64,000 nt of DNA from NCBI RefSeq assembly GCF_022867805.1, contig NZ_JALIFO010000002.1, positions 434,001-498,000 on the forward strand. The letters are read 5' to 3'. The stretch's first letter is position 1, and the number at the start of each line of letters is the position of its first letter. This document shows, one piece after another, positions 34,733-43,674 of the stretch. Source of the stretch: Cuneatibacter sp. NSJ-177 (GTDB lineage Bacteria > Bacillota > Clostridia > Lachnospirales > Lachnospiraceae). Under the pieces are notes generated by a model. That model saw only the letters and a list, made by a program, of their open reading frames with translations. It made no database searches and was not told where the DNA came from. The translations under genes and the position numbers were made by a program.

Positions 34733-36088
34733 CTATTTCTGGCAAATCTTTACACAAACCTCACAATGCCCCGACATAGGAAACATATCCACCGGCTGCC
34801 CCTCAACCATCCGATATCCCCCCTCCCCCAGCACCTTCACATCCCGCGCCAGGGTCGCCGAATCGCACGACACATAAACAATTCTTTCCGGCTGCATCCG
34901 CACAATCGTCTCCAGCAGCTCTCTCTCGCACCCTTTCCGGGGCGGATCCACCACGATCACGTCCGCTCTGGCCGTTCCTTCCCGGTACTTCTCCGGCAGC
35001 ACTTCCTCCGCCTTCCCGACAAAGAATTCCGCGTTTGTGATTCCGTTCAGCGCTGCATTCTCCCGTGCGTTTTCAATAGCCTCCGGCACGATCTCCACTC
35101 CGTACACCATCTTCGCCTTCCTGGCCAGAAACAAAGATATGGTCCCGGTCCCGCAGTAAAGATCCCAGACCGTCTCCTCCCCGGTCAGCCCCGCGTACTT
35201 AAGCGCGGTCCGGTACAGAACTTCGGTCTGTCTTTTATTCACCTGATAAAAGGCCAGCGGAGAAATCCGGTACCGGTTCTCCCCGATCCGATCCTCAATC
35301 GCCAGAGGCCCAAAAAGCGGAACCAACTGCTTCCCCAGAATCACATTGGTCCGCTCCTGATTCACATTCAGTGAAATGGAAGTCATTCCGGGAGTCTCCC
35401 GCAGCCTCTCCACCAGCCGGTCTGCCGCTGGGACCCGCTTCCCATTGATCACCAGGCAAACCATAATCTGCCCGGTCTTCTCCGACTCCCGGATGAGAAC
35501 ATGACGAACCAGGCCGCGCCCGCTTTCCTCATCGTAGGGCTCTACCCGATTCTCCTTCATCCATCGTTTTACGATGCCCAAAATTTCCTCATTGACCGGG
35601 CTTCCCAGAAAACACCGCTCAGTCTCCACGATCCGGTGGCTCCGGGCCGCATAAAAGCCGGCCACAATCTCCCCGTTTTTATCCCGGCCCACCGGAAACT
35701 GCGCCTTGTTCCGGTACTCCCACGGGTCTTCCATCCCAAGCACTGGCAGCACCTTCGGGTCCTCCATGCTGCCGATCCGGATCAGATGCTCCCGCACCTT
35801 CTTTCGTTTCCACTCCAGCTGGCTCTCATAGCTCATGGCCTGTAATTGGCAGCCGCCGCAGGGTCCTGCCACCGGGCATCGAGGTTCCACGCGGCAGGGC
35901 GAAGCCTCTTTCACCTCCATGACGCGTGCATAGCCATAGGTCTTTTTCGCCTTGATTACCTTGGCCTCCACCACATCCCCGATCACCGCATCTTTTAAAA
36001 AGAGGGTATAGCCGTCAACCTTACCAATACCCTCTCCACTCTCCGTCATATCTTCAATTTTCACTGTAACCAGCTGATTCTTTTCCAT
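34733..36088 (-). CDS. rlmD: 23S rRNA (uracil-C5)-methyltransferase, RlmD/RlmCD type
   Basis: 451 aa. An N-terminal TRAM domain (residues 1-60) is followed by the four-Cys iron-sulfur motif (C65, C71, C77, C80), an RNA-binding middle, and a SAM methyltransferase domain with 'VWDLYCGTGTISLF' near 310, 'VIVDPPRKGCE' and catalytic Cys in 'YVSCDSATLARD'. It methylates uridine in 23S rRNA. The last codons carry the repeat core 34752-34767, also found twice in the neighbouring island, so the gene end looks like an insertion site that leaves the gene intact. Confidence 0.93.
   Translation of the reverse strand: MEKNQLVTVKIEDMTESGEGIGKVDGYTLFLKDAVIGDVVEAKVIKAKKTYGYARVMEVKEASPCRVEPRCPVAGPCGGCQLQAMSYESQLEWKRKKVREHLIRIGSMEDPKVLPVLGMEDPWEYRNKAQFPVGRDKNGEIVAGFYAARSHRIVETERCFLGSPVNEEILGIVKRWMKENRVEPYDEESGRGLVRHVLIRESEKTGQIMVCLVINGKRVPAADRLVERLRETPGMTSISLNVNQERTNVILGKQLVPLFGPLAIEDRIGENRYRISPLAFYQVNKRQTEVLYRTALKYAGLTGEETVWDLYCGTGTISLFLARKAKMVYGVEIVPEAIENARENAALNGITNAEFFVGKAEEVLPEKYREGTARADVIVVDPPRKGCERELLETIVRMQPERIVYVSCDSATLARDVKVLGEGGYRMVEGQPVDMFPMSGHCEVCVKICQK
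34752..34767 (-). repeat. R3: att-like 16-bp core inside the rlmD 3' end
   Basis: ACACAAACCTCACAAT on the plus strand, identical to the R2 core and one base different from the R1 core. Together with flanking bases it encodes the RlmD terminus CEVCVKICQK. Spacing to R2 is 1193 bp and R2 to R1 is 1141 bp. Confidence 0.75.
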
Positions 36089-36160
36089 TCCACCTGCCGG
36101 ATGGAGCCCTCCCCATCCGCTTCCTTTCCCAATCCCTCTGCCGGCTTCCGCAACCCCTTC

Positions 36161-37105
36161 TCAACTCCGGGTAGTCTTCCTGACATTCGTCTCCAGCAGC
36201 CTTTGATATCCCAGCCACTCTTCCCCGCCGTCCCCGGCGCTCTGCAGCAGCTCGCACATGGTCTCCAGCTTCGCATCGGTATTGTCCGCGAAGTGCAGCG
36301 CCACCGCCTCAATCAGCGCCGGCTTTTTCGGGGATCCATATTCCAGTTCCCCGTGGTGGGACAAGATCAAATGCCCCAGCTCTGTGGCGGTCTGCTCCGG
36401 AAAGCCCGGAATCGTACGGACGTGCTCTCGAACCATCTCATATCCGATTACGATATGTCCCAAAAGCTGCCCTTCGTCGGTGTAATCATTGGCCGGGAAC
36501 GGAGCCAGCTCCTCCAATTTTCCGATATCGTGGCACAGCGCGCCGGTGATCAGCAGATCCCGGTTCAGGATCGGATAAGCGCTGCAATAGTAATTGCAAA
36601 GTTCCGTGACCCGCAGGGTGTGCTGGAGCAGGCCTCCGACAAAACTGTGATGCACGCTTTTCGCCGCCGAATGGCTCTTGAACCGGCGGGCAAATGCGTC
36701 GTCTCCGAAAAAGCTCTCCGCCAATTCCCGCAGCTTATCGCTTTCAATGCTTTTCACAAAACCCATCAGTTTCCGGTACATGTCCTCCACCGGAAACGGA
36801 GACACCGGCAGATAATCCGCCGCATTGTACTCCCCGTCCTGAGCCACCCGGACCCGGCGGATATTCATTTGAAGGGAGCCCTGAAAACTGGTCACATCGC
36901 CGTCCACCTGGATATAATCCATGGCCTCAAAGTGGTGAATCGCATTACCCAGCTCCCAGATCTTCCCGTCCAGGGTGCCGGTTTTGTCCTGGAGCACCAG
37001 GGAGTAATAGGATTTCCCCATCTTGGTCTTGGCGCTCACTTTATTTTTGCAGAGGTAGATCTCGGAAATCCGGTCTCCCTCGTGTAAAGTCTCAATGTAT
37101 TTCAT
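36161..37105 (-). CDS. yhaM: 3'-5' exoribonuclease YhaM
   Basis: 314 aa. An N-terminal OB-fold nucleic-acid-binding domain (residues about 12-95) precedes an HD phosphohydrolase domain with 'VHHSFVGGLLQHT' and 'ALCHDIGKLEE' (about residues 155-205) and a later 'ILSHHGELEYG'. This is the YhaM layout of Gram-positive bacteria, acting in RNA (and single-stranded DNA) trimming. It lies 15 bases after the HtrA-like gene and 72 before rlmD, probably in one transcript. Confidence 0.92.
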   Translation of the reverse strand: MKYIETLHEGDRISEIYLCKNKVSAKTKMGKSYYSLVLQDKTGTLDGKIWELGNAIHHFEAMDYIQVDGDVTSFQGSLQMNIRRVRVAQDGEYNAADYLPVSPFPVEDMYRKLMGFVKSIESDKLRELAESFFGDDAFARRFKSHSAAKSVHHSFVGGLLQHTLRVTELCNYYCSAYPILNRDLLITGALCHDIGKLEELAPFPANDYTDEGQLLGHIVIGYEMVREHVRTIPGFPEQTATELGHLILSHHGELEYGSPKKPALIEAVALHFADNTDAKLETMCELLQSAGDGGEEWLGYQRLLETNVRKTTRS

Positions 37106-37120
37106 CCTCTTATCCTTTCT

Positions 37121-38455
37121 CTACCGCGGCACCAGCTGTACCGCAAATACCTTTTCGGCATAGCCTTCCCGGCCGCCGCGCTGAATCGTCACTTCAACCT
37201 GTGCATCCGCCGGAAGAGTCTCCAATAGCGTCTGCAAATCTTTCATCGCCGCCACGGCCGTGCCGTCCACCGCGGTCAGAATGTCTCCGCTCTGCAATCC
37301 GGCCAGGTAGGCGGGCTTGTCCGTCACACACTTGGTGATGTAGATGCCCATCGGAATCCCCCGCTCCTCCGAGACCGTGGCCGAGACGCTCTGTCCTTTG
37401 ATTCCCAGACAAGCAATCTGAGCACCGTTGGAGAGCCGTTCGATCACGCCTTTCATATCGGAGACGGACAGCGCCCGAATGACATTGGTCTTGTCCGTCG
37501 AACCATACTTTCCGGTGATCCATCCCACCACTTCCCCGTCCAGGTTGTACAAAAAACCGGAGGAGGAAGAGCCGCCCACGATATCCGTGTACATCACACG
37601 GAGCTGGCTGTCCTCGCCCTGCACATTGTTATTGATATAGGAAATAATTCCAAAGCCCACCGACTTCATCGCGCCCATCGGACTTCCCATGGCGATAACC
37701 GGGCTTCCCTGGGTCGTCAGATAGGAATTCCCCAGCGCCGCCGGCTGAATATAGGCGCGCAGATCGTCCTCCAGCGAGTCCGCCGGGACAGCGACCACTG
37801 CGACTCCTGTGGTTTCGTCGATCTGTTTCAGATAGGCGTCCCCTTCCCCATGGTTTCCAAAAGAGATGTGAACGCTCTCCTGCCCGCTTACGATGGCCGA
37901 ATCCGTCAGGATCAAGACTTCCTGGCTGGTAATGGCGACGATGATGCCGCTGCTTTGCTGATCGCTGGAAAATTCGTTGTCAAACCAATCTTTGTCCGTG
38001 AACTCGGCCGTCACAGTCACCAATCCCTTGTTGGCCTCCACCATGGTATTCCCAACCGCCGTGTAGATTCCCTTTACGTCCTCGATCCCATTCCTGCTGC
38101 GATCGACGGCAGCCTGCACCATCCGTTCCAGTTCCTCCCGGTCAACGGCCGTGCCGGATTCCGCCGGAGCCTGGGTTGCCGGAGCCTCGGTGGTCACGGG
38201 AGCAGTCGTCAGATCGTCCCGGTTCAGCGTAATGCTCTCCGGCGGTTCGGTCTCCCCGAAACGTTCCTCCCAAAACGGACGTGACACTACAAAAGTCAGA
38301 CTGGCTGCCAGACCAAAGACAAGCCCCATTCCTAAGGTAAACAGCGCCAGCCGCCCCCATCTCCTCGGCGGCTCTCTCTTCACGATTGTCTCACGGATAA
38401 ACTCCCGCTTTTCCTTTTTCTCGTCCTTCGATTTATCACCGGGGTTATCTGCCAT
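37121..38455 (-). CDS. HtrA/DegP-like membrane protein, catalytically degenerate
   Basis: 444 aa: a cytoplasmic basic N-terminus, one membrane helix (about residues 33-55), a Thr/Ala/Pro linker, a trypsin-like domain (about 140-330) and a PDZ domain (about 345-440, 'YLAGLQSGDILTAVDGT'). In active HtrA proteins a TNNH motif, a TDxAV motif and GNSGG hold the triad. Here the matching positions read 'ILTDSAIV', 'TTGVAVVAV' and 'VGGSSSSGF': His and Asp are gone, while a Ser remains. It is probably a non-proteolytic PDZ protein of the cell surface. Confidence 0.85.
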   Translation of the reverse strand: MADNPGDKSKDEKKEKREFIRETIVKREPPRRWGRLALFTLGMGLVFGLAASLTFVVSRPFWEERFGETEPPESITLNRDDLTTAPVTTEAPATQAPAESGTAVDREELERMVQAAVDRSRNGIEDVKGIYTAVGNTMVEANKGLVTVTAEFTDKDWFDNEFSSDQQSSGIIVAITSQEVLILTDSAIVSGQESVHISFGNHGEGDAYLKQIDETTGVAVVAVPADSLEDDLRAYIQPAALGNSYLTTQGSPVIAMGSPMGAMKSVGFGIISYINNNVQGEDSQLRVMYTDIVGGSSSSGFLYNLDGEVVGWITGKYGSTDKTNVIRALSVSDMKGVIERLSNGAQIACLGIKGQSVSATVSEERGIPMGIYITKCVTDKPAYLAGLQSGDILTAVDGTAVAAMKDLQTLLETLPADAQVEVTIQRGGREGYAEKVFAVQLVPR

Positions 38456-38540
38456 ACCGCATTACCTCCATGGGGCTATTATAGTAGATTTTTCGTGCTT
38501 TGTGAAGCATTTTCCAGTGGAAACTTCGGCCGCGGCGCAC

Positions 38541-38569
38541 TGGACAGGTTTTTCCTCCTGTGCTATACT
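38541..38569 (+). promoter_or_regulatory. mutS2 promoter, predicting a leaderless mRNA
   Basis: TGGACA (38541-38546) and TATACT (38564-38569) with a 17-base spacer. The -10 ends six bases before the mutS2 ATG at 38576, so transcription should begin at or next to the start codon; no ribosome-binding sequence is present. Confidence 0.75.
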
Positions 38570-38575
38570 CTCCTT

Positions 38576-40942
38576 ATGAACGAAAAAGCATTGAAAACCT
38601 TAGAATATTACAAGATTATCCAAAAGTTAACGGACTTCGCCAATACGCCGGCCGCCAAGGAAATGTGCCGGAATCTGGAACCAATGACAGAGATTGCGGC
38701 TATCGAACGAGCCCAGAAAGAGACCAGCGACGCGGAGATGCGGATCATTGCAGGGGGCAGTCTCTCCTTTTCCGGCGTCCGCGACATCCGCCCCGCTGTC
38801 AAACGGTTGGAGGTGGGCAGTTCCCTCAATATTCCGGAGCTGCTGCAGATCGGCTCCCTGCTTGGCGTCGCCGCCCGCGCCAAAGGCTACGGCCGCCGGG
38901 AGGACCGGGAAAATCCCGATTCCCTGGAGGACTTTTTTGCGTCCCTGGAACCGCTGACGCCGCTGCGCCAGGACATTGACCGCTGCATTCTCTCCGAAGA
39001 GGAAATCAGTGACGACGCCAGTCCCGGACTGCGCCATGTACGCCGCTCCATCCGCAGCGCCAATGATAAAATCCACACACAGCTGAACGCCCTCGTGGTC
39101 AGCGCCCGCAGCTATCTGCAAGACGGCGTTATCACGATGCGGGACGGCCGCTACTGCGTCCCGGTGCGGCAAGAGTATAAAACCCAGGTTCCCGGCCTGA
39201 TCCACGACTATTCCAGCAGTGGTTCCACCGCCTTCATTGAGCCCATGTCCGTGGTGAAGCTGAACAATGAACTACGGGAACTGGAAATCCAGGAAAAGAA
39301 AGAAATTGAGGCGGTTTTAGCCGGCCTCAGCAATCAGGCAGCCGAATTCAGCGCGGTCCTGACGCAGAATTTCCACATCCTGACCACCCTGGATTTCATC
39401 TTCGCCAAGGCAATGCTGTCGCGGAGCTACAAAGGAAGCGCCCCGATCTTTAACCTGGACCGCCAGATCCAGATCAAAGAAGGACGTCACCCGCTGCTGC
39501 CCGCAAAGAGTGTTGTGCCCATCGACGTGTGGCTGGGGAAAGACTTCGATCTTCTCGTGGTCACGGGCCCCAACACCGGCGGTAAGACCGTCTCCCTGAA
39601 AACCATCGGTCTTTTCACCTTGATGGGCCAGGCCGGTCTTCATATCCCGGCTGCCTCCGGTTCCCGCCTGGGCGTTTTCCAGGAAATCTTCTCCGACATC
39701 GGCGACGAGCAGAGCATTGAGCAGAGTCTCAGCACCTTCTCGGCCCACATGACCAATATTGTACGCATTCTGAAACAGGCCGATGAAAATTCCCTGGTCT
39801 TGTTTGACGAATTGGGCGCGGGCACGGACCCGACCGAGGGCGCGGCCCTGGCGGAAGCCATCCTCTCAAGGCTTCACCGGCAGGGAATCCGTACCGTGGC
39901 GACCACCCACTACAGCGAGTTGAAAATTTATGCCCTTTCCACCGAAGGGGTGGAAAATGCCTGCTGTGAATTCAACGTGGAAACGCTCCGCCCCACTTAC
40001 CGTCTTCTGATCGGAGTCCCCGGCAAGAGCAACGCCTTTGCCATCTCCCAGAAGCTGGGGCTCCCGGTGGAGATCATCGAGGAGGCCAAAGAGTCCATCG
40101 GCCAGCAGGAAGAAGCCTTTGAGGATGTCATCTCCGATCTGGACGCCCAGCGGCGGATTCTGGAACAGGAAAAGAAGGAAGCGGGACGTCTGCGCGCTGA
40201 AGTGGAAAAACTGCAAAAAGAACTGTCCGGAAAACAGGACCGCCTGAACGAACAGAAAGAACGGATTCTGCGGGAGGCCAAGGAGGAAGCCCGCAATATT
40301 CTTCAGCAGGCCAAGGATTCGGCGGACAAAACCATTCGCAGCCTGCACAAACACGGAATGCTGATCGACAAAGACCTGGAAGCCGCGAGAAGCGGCCTGC
40401 GGGAACAGATTTCCGGATTGGATCAAGGGCTTTCCCGGAAACAGCAAAAGCCGAAGAAGCAAAACGACGCCAAGGATTTCAAAATCGGCGACGCGGTCCG
40501 CGTGCTTTCCCTGAACCTGAACGGGACGGTCAGCACCCTTCCGAACGCCAAAGGCGATCTCTTTGTCCAGATGGGAATCCTTCGCTCACAAGTCAACATC
40601 TCCGATTTGGAACTGCTTCCGGACGACGGAATTTCCGTGGGCGGGAAGAAGAATTACAGCGGGGCCGGATCCATCAAGATGTCGAAATCCGCTGCGATCC
40701 GCCCGGAGCTGAACTTGATTGGAAAAACCGTCGACGAAGCGCTTCCGGAGCTGGACAAATATCTGGACGACGCCTATCTCGCCCATCTGTCTCAGGTGCG
40801 CATCATCCACGGCCGCGGCACCGGCGCACTAAAAAAAGCGGTCCAGAATTTCCTTCGCACGTATAAGCATGTGGCCAAGTACCGGCCAGGCGAGTTCGAC
40901 GAGGGCGGCTACGGTGTTACGGTTGTAGAATTCAAAGAATAG
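38576..40942 (+). CDS. mutS2: MutS2 ribosome-rescue/anti-recombination ATPase
   Basis: 788 aa. It has the MutS core and clamp, the ABC-type ATPase with Walker A 'GPNTGGKT' near residue 330 and 'LVLFDELGAGTDPTEGAAL' near 405, a long coiled coil (about 515-640), and a C-terminal Smr nuclease-like domain ('VRIIHGRGTGALKKAV', about 740-755). MutS2 proteins suppress recombination and, in Bacillus, split collided ribosomes. The ATG at 38576 starts the usual family N-terminus 'MNEKALKTLEYYKI' but lies directly after the -10 box. Confidence 0.95.
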   Translation: MNEKALKTLEYYKIIQKLTDFANTPAAKEMCRNLEPMTEIAAIERAQKETSDAEMRIIAGGSLSFSGVRDIRPAVKRLEVGSSLNIPELLQIGSLLGVAARAKGYGRREDRENPDSLEDFFASLEPLTPLRQDIDRCILSEEEISDDASPGLRHVRRSIRSANDKIHTQLNALVVSARSYLQDGVITMRDGRYCVPVRQEYKTQVPGLIHDYSSSGSTAFIEPMSVVKLNNELRELEIQEKKEIEAVLAGLSNQAAEFSAVLTQNFHILTTLDFIFAKAMLSRSYKGSAPIFNLDRQIQIKEGRHPLLPAKSVVPIDVWLGKDFDLLVVTGPNTGGKTVSLKTIGLFTLMGQAGLHIPAASGSRLGVFQEIFSDIGDEQSIEQSLSTFSAHMTNIVRILKQADENSLVLFDELGAGTDPTEGAALAEAILSRLHRQGIRTVATTHYSELKIYALSTEGVENACCEFNVETLRPTYRLLIGVPGKSNAFAISQKLGLPVEIIEEAKESIGQQEEAFEDVISDLDAQRRILEQEKKEAGRLRAEVEKLQKELSGKQDRLNEQKERILREAKEEARNILQQAKDSADKTIRSLHKHGMLIDKDLEAARSGLREQISGLDQGLSRKQQKPKKQNDAKDFKIGDAVRVLSLNLNGTVSTLPNAKGDLFVQMGILRSQVNISDLELLPDDGISVGGKKNYSGAGSIKMSKSAAIRPELNLIGKTVDEALPELDKYLDDAYLAHLSQVRIIHGRGTGALKKAVQNFLRTYKHVAKYRPGEFDEGGYGVTVVEFKE

Positions 40943-40950
40943 GAGGCGTT

Positions 40951-41661
40951 ATGGCAAAACAGAAAATCCTGATTGTCGATGACGATACGAATATCTCAGA
41001 GCTGATTTCCCTCTACCTGACCAAGGAATGTTTTGAGACGAAATGTGTGGAGAACGGGGAGGACGCGTTGGTGGCGTTCTCCACCTTCCTCCCGGATCTG
41101 ATTCTGCTGGATCTGATGCTGCCTGGCATGGACGGCTACCAGGTCTGCCGGGAGATCCGGAAGAGTTCCCGTACCCCGATCATCATGCTCTCCGCCAAAG
41201 GCGAAGTCTTCGACAAAGTGCTGGGGCTGGAGCTGGGGGCCGACGACTACATGATTAAGCCCTTTGACTCCAAGGAGCTGGTGGCGCGGGTTAAGGCCGT
41301 ACTGCGCCGCACTTACGTGGAAGAAGCTCCGGCCAAGGAAAGCGGCAGCCAGATCGTGCGCCTGCCGGATCTGACCGTGAACCTGACCAATTACTCGGTC
41401 ACTTACATGGGAAAAGCGCTGGATATGCCCCCGAAGGAGCTGGAGCTCTTATATTTTCTGGCCTCCTCGCCGAACCAGGTCTTTACCAGGGATCAGCTGT
41501 TGGATCATGTCTGGGGCTACGAGTATGTCGGAGACAGCCGCACCGTCGATGTCCACATCAAACGGCTGCGGGAAAAACTAAAGGACAACGAGGCTTGGTC
41601 CCTGTCCACGGTCTGGGGGATCGGCTACCGTTTTGAAGTAAAAAACAGAAATCGGAATTAA
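40951..41661 (+). CDS. OmpR-family response regulator
   Basis: 236 aa. Receiver domain with acidic pocket D10-D12, phospho-acceptor D54 ('LLDLMLPGMDG') and Lys in 'YMIKPFD' near 104; then a winged-helix DNA-binding domain ('LPDLTVNLTNYSVTYMGKAL' to 'DVHIKRLREKLKD'). AGGAGG precedes the ATG, eight bases after mutS2. It is paired with the histidine kinase 27 bases downstream. Targets unknown. Confidence 0.94.
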   Translation: MAKQKILIVDDDTNISELISLYLTKECFETKCVENGEDALVAFSTFLPDLILLDLMLPGMDGYQVCREIRKSSRTPIIMLSAKGEVFDKVLGLELGADDYMIKPFDSKELVARVKAVLRRTYVEEAPAKESGSQIVRLPDLTVNLTNYSVTYMGKALDMPPKELELLYFLASSPNQVFTRDQLLDHVWGYEYVGDSRTVDVHIKRLREKLKDNEAWSLSTVWGIGYRFEVKNRNRN

Positions 41662-41688
41662 GTCCCCTTTCTGTCACGGAGGCACTTT

Positions 41689-43086
41689 ATGCGTAAACCA
41701 TTGTATTTGAAGTTTGTCCTGGGCTACCTGCTCTTTGCCGTCGTCTCTTTTCTTTTTATTGCCACGGCGTCGGCCCGAATGACTTATCTTCACTGTCTTG
41801 ACAAGAAGGCGGACGAGCTGAGAGACATGGCGATCCGGATCTCGGAGAGCTGCAGTGGTTTTTATAAAGGAAGCACCGACGGATATGACGATTTTTTTCA
41901 GCCGCTGACCCAGCTTGCCCTGTTTTCCGATACGCGGATCTGGTTCATTGACCCGGAAGGCACCCTGGCCTATGATTCGGCCGGGATTTTGACCGATACC
42001 ACCGTCGAAGATTTTGACCCCAACGACACGGACTCCCCTTACCGGACCGGGACCTTCTATGACACCCTCACGGAAAAATCCGTCTCAGTCTCGGCGGCGA
42101 TTACAGGAAACTTTCAAACTTACGGCTATGTGGTCGTCCATCAGCCCTTGTCCCAGATCTCCCGGATCAGCGACGGAATGCTGATCCCGATTTACCTGAC
42201 GTTTCTCGTAATCTTTGCCATCTCCCTGATCATCCTGGTGATCTTCCGCTATTGCGTGGCCCAGCCGCTCAAAGCGATCACCCAGGGAGCCAAGGAGTAC
42301 GCGGCCGGGAACCTGAAATATACCGTCAAAGTGGATTCCGACGATGAGATGGGGTATCTGGCCGACACACTGAATTTTATGGCGCATGAGCTGAACAACT
42401 CCGAAGAATACCAGAAAAAATTCATTGCCAATGTCAGCCATGATTTCCGTTCCCCTCTGACCTCGATCAAAGGGTATCTGGAAGCGATGGCCGACGGCGT
42501 CATCCCGCCGGAAAATCAGGAAAAATATCTCCGCATCGTGATCAGCGAAACGGAACGGCTGAACAAGCTGACCCAGGGGCTTTTGTCCCTGAATTCTTTG
42601 GACCGCGCCAATCTGCACCTGGACAAATCCGATTTTGATATCAATACGATCATCAAAAGCACCTGCGAAACCTTTGAGGGGATCTGCGGACAAAAGGGCA
42701 TCACCTTTGACCTGACATTCCCGGACGTCACCACCATGGTCTGCGCCGATATGGGGAAAATCCAGCAGGTTCTTTACAACCTGGTGGACAATGCGATCAA
42801 ATTTTCGCCGGAAAATTCTTCGATCGCCATCCAGGTCAGCGAAAAGAATGATAAAGTCTTCGTCTCCGTCAAAGATTTCGGAGTGGGCATTCCAAAGGAA
42901 AACCTGAAAAAAATCTGGACCCGTTTTTTTAAGAGCGACGAATCCAGAGGAAAAGATAAGCGGGGAACCGGCCTCGGCCTTTCCATTGTCCGGGAGATCA
43001 TCCAGGCCCATCAGGAAACCATCGATGTGATCAGCACCGAAGGCGCCGGGACCGAATTCATTTTCCGCCTGCCGAAAGCCCTATGA
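41689..43086 (+). CDS. Sensor histidine kinase (PhoR/VicK-like architecture)
   Basis: 465 aa. Membrane helices near residues 8-27 and 168-190 enclose an extracellular sensor of about 140 residues. HAMP, HisKA ('FIANVSHDFRSPLTSIKGYL', His near 249) and ATPase domain ('NLVDNAIKFSPEN', 'DFGVGIP', 'GTGLGLSIV') follow. CGGAGG precedes the ATG. Partner of the OmpR-family regulator just upstream; both appear cotranscribed with mutS2. The sensed signal cannot be read from the sequence. Confidence 0.93.
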   Translation: MRKPLYLKFVLGYLLFAVVSFLFIATASARMTYLHCLDKKADELRDMAIRISESCSGFYKGSTDGYDDFFQPLTQLALFSDTRIWFIDPEGTLAYDSAGILTDTTVEDFDPNDTDSPYRTGTFYDTLTEKSVSVSAAITGNFQTYGYVVVHQPLSQISRISDGMLIPIYLTFLVIFAISLIILVIFRYCVAQPLKAITQGAKEYAAGNLKYTVKVDSDDEMGYLADTLNFMAHELNNSEEYQKKFIANVSHDFRSPLTSIKGYLEAMADGVIPPENQEKYLRIVISETERLNKLTQGLLSLNSLDRANLHLDKSDFDINTIIKSTCETFEGICGQKGITFDLTFPDVTTMVCADMGKIQQVLYNLVDNAIKFSPENSSIAIQVSEKNDKVFVSVKDFGVGIPKENLKKIWTRFFKSDESRGKDKRGTGLGLSIVREIIQAHQETIDVISTEGAGTEFIFRLPKAL

Positions 43087-43110
43087 AATCGGAAGGCGCT
43101 TTTCCGCCAT

Positions 43111-43146
43111 GTGACTGCGGGGCGCCGCATCAGTCCTCTTTTTTCC
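43111..43146 (+). terminator. Probable terminator of the mutS2/two-component transcript
   Basis: TGCGG (43115-43119) pairs with CCGCA (43125-43129), with outer GAC/GTC pairing, then CTCTTTTTT. It overlaps the end of the convergent leuD gene. Confidence 0.55.
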
Positions 43147-43657
43147 GGATCCCCAGTTTGTCCTGAAGATATGGCATCAATCCCCCGGCTTCAAACTGCT
43201 GCACCAGGTTGGCGGGAATCGGCGAGCCCTGAATCGTGAGATCCTTGGTCCAGTTATAAATGATTCCCGTGGCCGGGTCCACCTCCAGCTGATCTCCCAC
43301 GTCCGCGCTGGCTGTGATGCCAGGGGCCTCAATGCACACCAGCCCCAGATTGATGGCGGAGCGGTAAAAAATGCGCGCAAACTCCTCGCCGATAATAGCC
43401 TTTGCCCCGCACATCTGAATGCTGGTGGGCGCAGACTCCCGGCTGGACCCGCAGCCAAAGTTCACGCCTACCACCAAAATCCCGCCGCCTCCGGCCGCCA
43501 TTTTTTCCGGAAAGTCACGGTCCGCCACCCGCAGGCAGCATTCCGCCCAGTCCTTCGGCCCATATCCCTTTCCCTTGCTGAACTGATTGGAAGAAATCAT
43601 ATCCGTGTCGATATGGTCGCCCAGTTTTACATTGACTTTACCGCAAATTTTCTCCAT
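43130..43657 (-). CDS. leuD: 3-isopropylmalate dehydratase-like small subunit
   Basis: 175 aa from the ATG at 43657 (GGGAGGGG ahead). Swivel domain of the aconitase/IPM isomerase family, with 'DHIDTDMISSNQF' near residue 13 and the family motif 'VGVNFGCGSSRESAP' near 65. It works as a heterodimer with the large subunit 17 bases upstream. LeuD-type small subunits also serve homoaconitase, citraconate and dimethylmalate hydratases. The TRAP neighbours argue for a catabolic hydroxy-acid rather than leucine synthesis. Confidence 0.88.
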   Translation of the reverse strand: MEKICGKVNVKLGDHIDTDMISSNQFSKGKGYGPKDWAECCLRVADRDFPEKMAAGGGGILVVGVNFGCGSSRESAPTSIQMCGAKAIIGEEFARIFYRSAINLGLVCIEAPGITASADVGDQLEVDPATGIIYNWTKDLTIQGSPIPANLVQQFEAGGLMPYLQDKLGIRKKED

Positions 43658-43674
43658 ATGGTGTCCCCTCCCGT

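Noticed and set aside
42085-43011. Long minus-strand frame of 308 codons
   Set aside because: Exact antisense of the histidine kinase, whose domains are unambiguous on the plus strand.
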